Assembly (NCBI RefSeq): GCF_014839805.1
Contig: NC_051123.1
Span: forward strand, 6,306,727 to 6,370,726
Length of the DNA: 64,000 bases
Source of the DNA: Manduca sexta
Taxonomy: Eukaryota; Arthropoda; Insecta; Lepidoptera; Sphingidae
Direction of reading: 5' to 3'
Within the stretch, counting starts at the first letter, position 1. Each line of letters begins with the position of its first letter. Below, piece after piece: positions 49,101-55,100 of this stretch. The translations under genes and the position numbers were made by a program. The notes under the pieces are model-generated. The model saw nothing but the letters and a program-made list of their open reading frames with translations, searched no databases and was not told the origin of the DNA.

Positions 49101-52100
49101 GCGCGGAGCAGGACGCGGCGTGCCGGCGGCAGTACGAGACGACGATGTCGGAGTGGCTGTGCGTGGAGGCCATCGTGCGCCAGCGCGACCGCGAGGCCAC
49201 CGCCGCCTCCATCGCCCGGCTCACCGAGCAGGCCGGCAAGCTGCAGCCCACGGACTCCACCGATGCGGGAGAGGTCGCTACACGTGCATTATATACCATC
49301 ACACTTTAAGACTTTTGTTTAGTTTTTGAAAATTAACCTTCTCCTATTTTGCTTTTTGTCTTTTATCTGTATCGTTTGTTTTAATTAAACATACTGATTA
49401 AACCAAATTTCCTTGCGTTTCTAGGTATTCGAAGACGACTGCAGCGTCATATCAGACAATCCGCCGATCGTATCGCCAGAACCGAGTGATACCGAACAAA
49501 AGAAAGTCGACACTAAACCGGTGTTGTCACGAGCGCCGAGCATAGACGAAATAGACAATATAGAGATGGATGCAGACGAGAAAGATAACATGAAAGTTAA
49601 CGGAGAGACTGACAGCGGTGATACTAGAGTAGATAGCGATACTGAAGTACATATAAAGAGTATTGTAGACAACCCAGATATGAGAAGAGAGAGCATAGCT
49701 GAAATCAAGAGGCTTGCTGAAGGCATAGTTCAGAAGGGCGATGGAAGAGGATTACTATGCAGTGTTGATAGTGCGAATGTGAACCTTAATGGAAACGATG
49801 CAAGATCTTCCTTGGATGAAAGCCAACCGCAGCAACAACATACGAGTGTGATCATTACGAATCCGTCTGTGGATTTGGCAGCTGGATCACCAGCGTCTGG
49901 CGGAACTACGGGTGAGTTTTATTAAATTTATTTTATAGAGGTATTGAATCACTTCTATGGCAACATAAGTTCAGACTTATTACTAAAATTTAAATTTTTA
50001 CTCAATATTCACTTAAATTGATTTTCTGATAGTTGATTTCTTTAGTTCCTTATTTATTAAACAAGGGAAATATTTTCTAGAAATTTCGTTTTATCTTTAT
50101 GTGTCATTATTCACAACGGCTTGATGTTCTTCCTCATAACAGTTACAATTTAAGTTGTTAGCAAAATAATCGGCCACTCTTTAGATACTGGCAGCACCAT
50201 CTAGATCATTGTAGTAAAAGTATTTTTTAGATAAAACCGTCGTTGTTAAGCTACTATTGAGTAACATCAACAACATCTATTAGCTCCACATTGTCCCTCA
50301 GCCACAGTGAGTCCCTCGCGCAGTCCGCTGGGAGTGGTTCGCGAGGAGTCGCAGTCGGCGGGCGCGTCGTTTGACACTCTGGAGCCCACCAACGACCAGA
50401 GGCCGGAGACGCGCTCTAACTGCGTCTCCCCCGCCAGTTCTAATGGGGGAGTTTATTCTGTAAGTATTGACTAATGATAATATCAGCCCTGCATTATATA
50501 CTGTCCCACTGTTGGCACGGGCCTCCTCTACTACTGAGAGTTATTAGGCCAAAGTCCCACGCTGGCTTAGTGCGGATTGGTAGACTTCACGCATCCTCGA
50601 AATTCTTATAGTGAACTTCTCAGGTATACAGGTTTCCTCACGATGTTTTCCTTCACCGTTAAAGCAAGCGACAATTCACAAAGAATACACACATAATTTT
50701 TTAGAAAAGTCGGATGTGTGTGCCCTTAGGATTTGAACCTGTAGACATTCGTCTCGGCAGTCCGTTCCACAACCAACTAGGCCATCGCCGCTTAAGTATT
50801 GACTGGTCTTTAAATAATATCTAATTACATATTTATATGTATACGTCACGTGTACCGTGACAATAAATTATTCTTTCTTTCTAATTTCCGAAAAGAATTT
50901 GAAATCCAAATTACAATGATATTAATTTTACCTCTTTATAGTGTTAGCTTCTGCCTCAGAAGTTTTAAGGAAAATTTATTTGACAGTTATGATTTAAAAC
51001 GGCTTATTAGATAGCATTCATTTCACCATTTATTTAGGAGTATAGGTTAGAAACTGTCTTTTATATTTGGTCGGCTTATACATTTATGTGACGAGTAGCT
51101 TTTACTTAGAAGTTGAGAAATAACCTCTTACATTTTTAATGTATTTAAATAATGTTTATAAAATAATCGATAATAAATTTTCATTGCAGAATGAATTGGT
51201 GGAGAGCTTTGCACTGAACCTACATCGAATAGAGAAAGACGTGCAGAGGTGTGATAGGAATTATCCATTCTTCACGGACGAAAATCTTGATAAATTAAGA
51301 AACATCATGTGCACGTAAGTACCATCATTTAAATCGAAGATTATCTTTCAGTTTTGTATTAACAAATGGAATATAATGTCCAATGGTTTCTGTTTATTTG
51401 TGTAATCCTTGAATGTGTTGAACCTTTACAGGTGTGGTAGGTATATCGCTTAATAATTTAACAAAAATATAACTGGCATGATGACCATGGTACTGGGAGA
51501 TTTTGATTCTTGTTTTTTTTGGCATGGTACAGTGATCTCACTGTACTGGTGTTAGGTACAGCCACTACATAATATTGCAGTTCATAGGCAAACCAATAGT
51601 AGCACATATATCAGATGGTGTACCTTATTGTTTTTATAATATTGATTGATGTAATATGTAGTGCTGTTGGTGTACCTTATTACAAATAAATAAATAAACT
51701 ATTAAAAATGTCGTTTTTTAAGAATTCTTTTATTCATTCTGTGTTGCTTACATTATTTTAAGAAAGAGCGCATTAAAAATAAAATAGTTGAAAAATTTGG
51801 TTCAGTAACGGTATGTTGTAACAGCGAGATACATGATTGTAGTTACGTGTGGGAGCACCTGGAGGCGGGCTACATGCAGGGCATGTGCGACCTGGCGGCG
51901 CCGCTGCTGGTGACGATGCGCGACGAGGCGGCCGCGCACGCGCTGTTCGCGCGCCTCATGCGCCGCGCCATGGACAACTTCCCCTCCGGACAGGCCATGG
52001 ACGCGCACTTCGCAGACATGAGGTGCGCACACGCACACACACACATATACACACACATATGCTACACATGAGTTTGATAATAGCGGAATTTATCTATTTA

Positions 52101-55100
52101 CTAGCAATAAGACTGCCTATTGTTACACTAGCCGTAGTTAAACGGTGTGTGTGTGTGTGTGTTTTTTTTTTAATTTTACTTATGAGGTGTTCAATGAGAA
52201 ATTATCTACCTGTCCATGTAATTCTTGACTACAAATGACTAGCTTTCGATATCTATTTAAAACTATTTTAAACTTATCACAAAACCCAGATCCTTAATCC
52301 AAATCCTGGACTGCGAGCTGTACGAGTTGATGCACGCGCATGGCGACTACACGCACTTCTACTTCTGCTACCGCTGGTTCCTGCTGGACTTCAAACGGGA
52401 ACTACTCTACCAGGACGTGAGTACTCTAAAAATAGGATATCATTGCTAGAGGAGTCAAACTACGGTTTTAAATTATGTTACAAGCAGCAGATTATTCGAT
52501 AATCGATCTGGATCTTACCTCACTTCACATAAGGTGAAGTGAGGTCGCTTTTCCGTGCTTGAATAAAATAGTTTGAGATGGTATTATAGTGAAGAGTAAT
52601 GGATTGGATTAGTAATACTGATATCGACTAGAGCAAAATTGGAACGCGTAGATTCCATCTGCGCGGTAGACGAATTTCCAATGGACGTAGTTTCGTAGTT
52701 TTAGAGCAGTATTCCATATGCGCGGTAGACGAATTTCTAATAGACATAGTTTCATAGTATATCCATACCATGCGAGTTTGGGACAAGATTCCATTCAACT
52801 TGGCGAGTATAGTCAACGCTAACCGTATCAGTAATGTGGCACAATCCTGACGATATACGAAAACCATAACCTCTATCGTTAGTTGTAGCTGAAATGCATT
52901 TTACTTACCATAAGGTGCGATCAATAATTTGGCACAATTCTGACTTTTGAGGACCATAACACCTATGGTTAGTCGAAATTTTAGTTGGATTACACTGTGC
53001 TTACCGTAAGGTGCGATTTAGTCACCTTCAGGATAACAAAACAAAAAACATGAACCAAAACACTTTTCGAAAAAGTGACTCACAGACCTGAGTCAGTATG
53101 ACCCAATTGTTGGAAGTAGGTACTCCATTTCTAAGTCAGCAGGTGATCGTCTGTAAACCCCCTGCCAATTATGATAACTCGTAAATTAGGTTCGGGGAAA
53201 TTATGTTTACACTGGTTTGGTATTTTAAGAAGGGAAGAAGCGAAAAAAGTTTGCCAAAATCAGACAAAGTAGTAATCAATAGTCTTTGCCTCCTCCCATG
53301 AGATAAATGCGTCATATTATGGATATATGTAAATCTTGGCCAGGAAAGCTGGATGTTTGATATCTTAGATGTAGATCATTCCAAGTTTTAAGCCAGCTCC
53401 ACAAGCACGAGTATTATAAAAAAAATAGGGATATCATATCTAGCATATCAAGAAGCAAATCTGTCTCTATCACTTCATAGTATTGCTTGAACTGTATGCG
53501 TGTGGGAAACAATAACACTCGAGCGTTTACTGTTTATGCTGTTTATTCGCAAATTAACCTGAGCACTATCGTACAATTAGTGGGGCGGTAAAATATGAAT
53601 CTACCCGCATTGTTAAAATAATAATTAAATTATCAATCTACATTACAGTCTAAGGTTCATTTAGGTAAAAGTAGATGGAGAAAGATCTTTAACAACCCAA
53701 TAATACTCTGACTAATTCTCACATGAGATAAATAAAAACAAACAAGGGGAAGAACCTACAGCAAAACAACGTATTTCTAATACACAACAACAATGATTGT
53801 TATCAAAATAGAACAGTAGAATCCCTAACATGCCTACAGCAGTTAAACGCCCTTTGCATGAGACGGTTCACGTAACCGTTGCGTTATTAAACCGGGGGTG
53901 TACCTCCGTGATTCGCCTTGATCTCTGCATTCGTAGGTTGTTTGTGAACACAACCTACCGTGAAATCACGGTCAAATTCCACGATACTACCGTGAAAATT
54001 GGTGTCAATGTGAATTGTCAGCTGACTGATTTCCACATAGGCATTGGTAGATATTCAGAAAGTCTAATATAGATGAAGCCTAGTTTAGGCTTTGCTTTAG
54101 AAAATCTTCCATAAGAGAAGAGAGTAGGTTATTCTTTTTTGTTCTGCCAGGGCAAATTGATTGCGTCGATCCTGATGTTCATTTCAACATGATGCCCGTA
54201 AAATTTCGATCAATAAAATATATTTTTGCATTTATTGAACGGATTCCTTAGCCAGGATTCCTTATTACAAACGTTAACGTCAACTTATGTATAAGAATGA
54301 CTTACGTCCTTCCCAGACATTTTTTTGTCAGTAACAGGCATCTCCGCTACGGCCCTTATAAGTCAATATGACAAGTTTTTCAGTGTTTGATATCCAGTCG
54401 TCTAAAAAGTTGATAAGAAAGTGCTCCTACTTAAAATTGTCATTTTCAACTAACAAAACTACAAGAATAATAGTTTTATCCAGCCTTTGGTGCTCCGTAC
54501 GATTCTCAATCTATCCAGCATTTTCCCTTTCGCACACAATTCCTGTGTTACTGGAATTTAGAACTCTGTCTTCAAGCATTTATGAACAAATATGGAATGG
54601 GTGTGCCAGGTATTCGCGGCGTGGGAGTTGATCTGGGCGGCGCGGCACGTCGCCTCCGAGCATATGGTGCTGTTCATAGCCCTCGCGCTATTGGAGACGT
54701 ATCGTGACGTCATATTGGCCAACACCATGGACTTCACGGACATCATCAAGTTTTTCAACGGTGAGTTTTAGATTTAGAAGAATGCGGAAATTTTGTAGCG
54801 ATTGCAAGTAGTCTAACGATGGTCTTTTCTTAAAGATTCGTGCTTGTTGTTTGTTTGATGGTTGGAATTAACTGATAAAGAAAACTGAATTAACTGCGTA
54901 GAAACATTTTAGATCATTTCGGATAAAAACTGTGTGTACACGTATAACATTAAACATAGCTAATTCAATAAATATTATAGCTCTTCTACATTTGCTTTAC
55001 AACACAAATCCTGTTTATTTTTCCTTTCCCTAATCAAAAACACACTTTCTATGCCAGTAACATCCTAAAATCGTCCTTAAATAGATTCTCATAGATTCCA

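Larger units (their letters stand above)
52417..54609. other. SGSM intron 20 (2.2 kb)
   Basis: Holds two diverged local tandem duplications (52,645-52,760, period about 59; 52,830-53,020, period about 93), a small palindrome (53,933-53,966, 'gtaggttgt...acaacctac') and otherwise unclassified sequence. No gene is supported. Confidence 0.6.

Noticed and set aside
49421..49726. 101-codon minus-strand frame, Ser/Leu-rich
   Set aside because: Antisense shadow of SGSM exon 16.
53830..54072. 80-codon frame in SGSM intron 20
   Set aside because: No recognisable domain, no splice-site support; overlaps a small palindrome that suggests a degraded mobile element.
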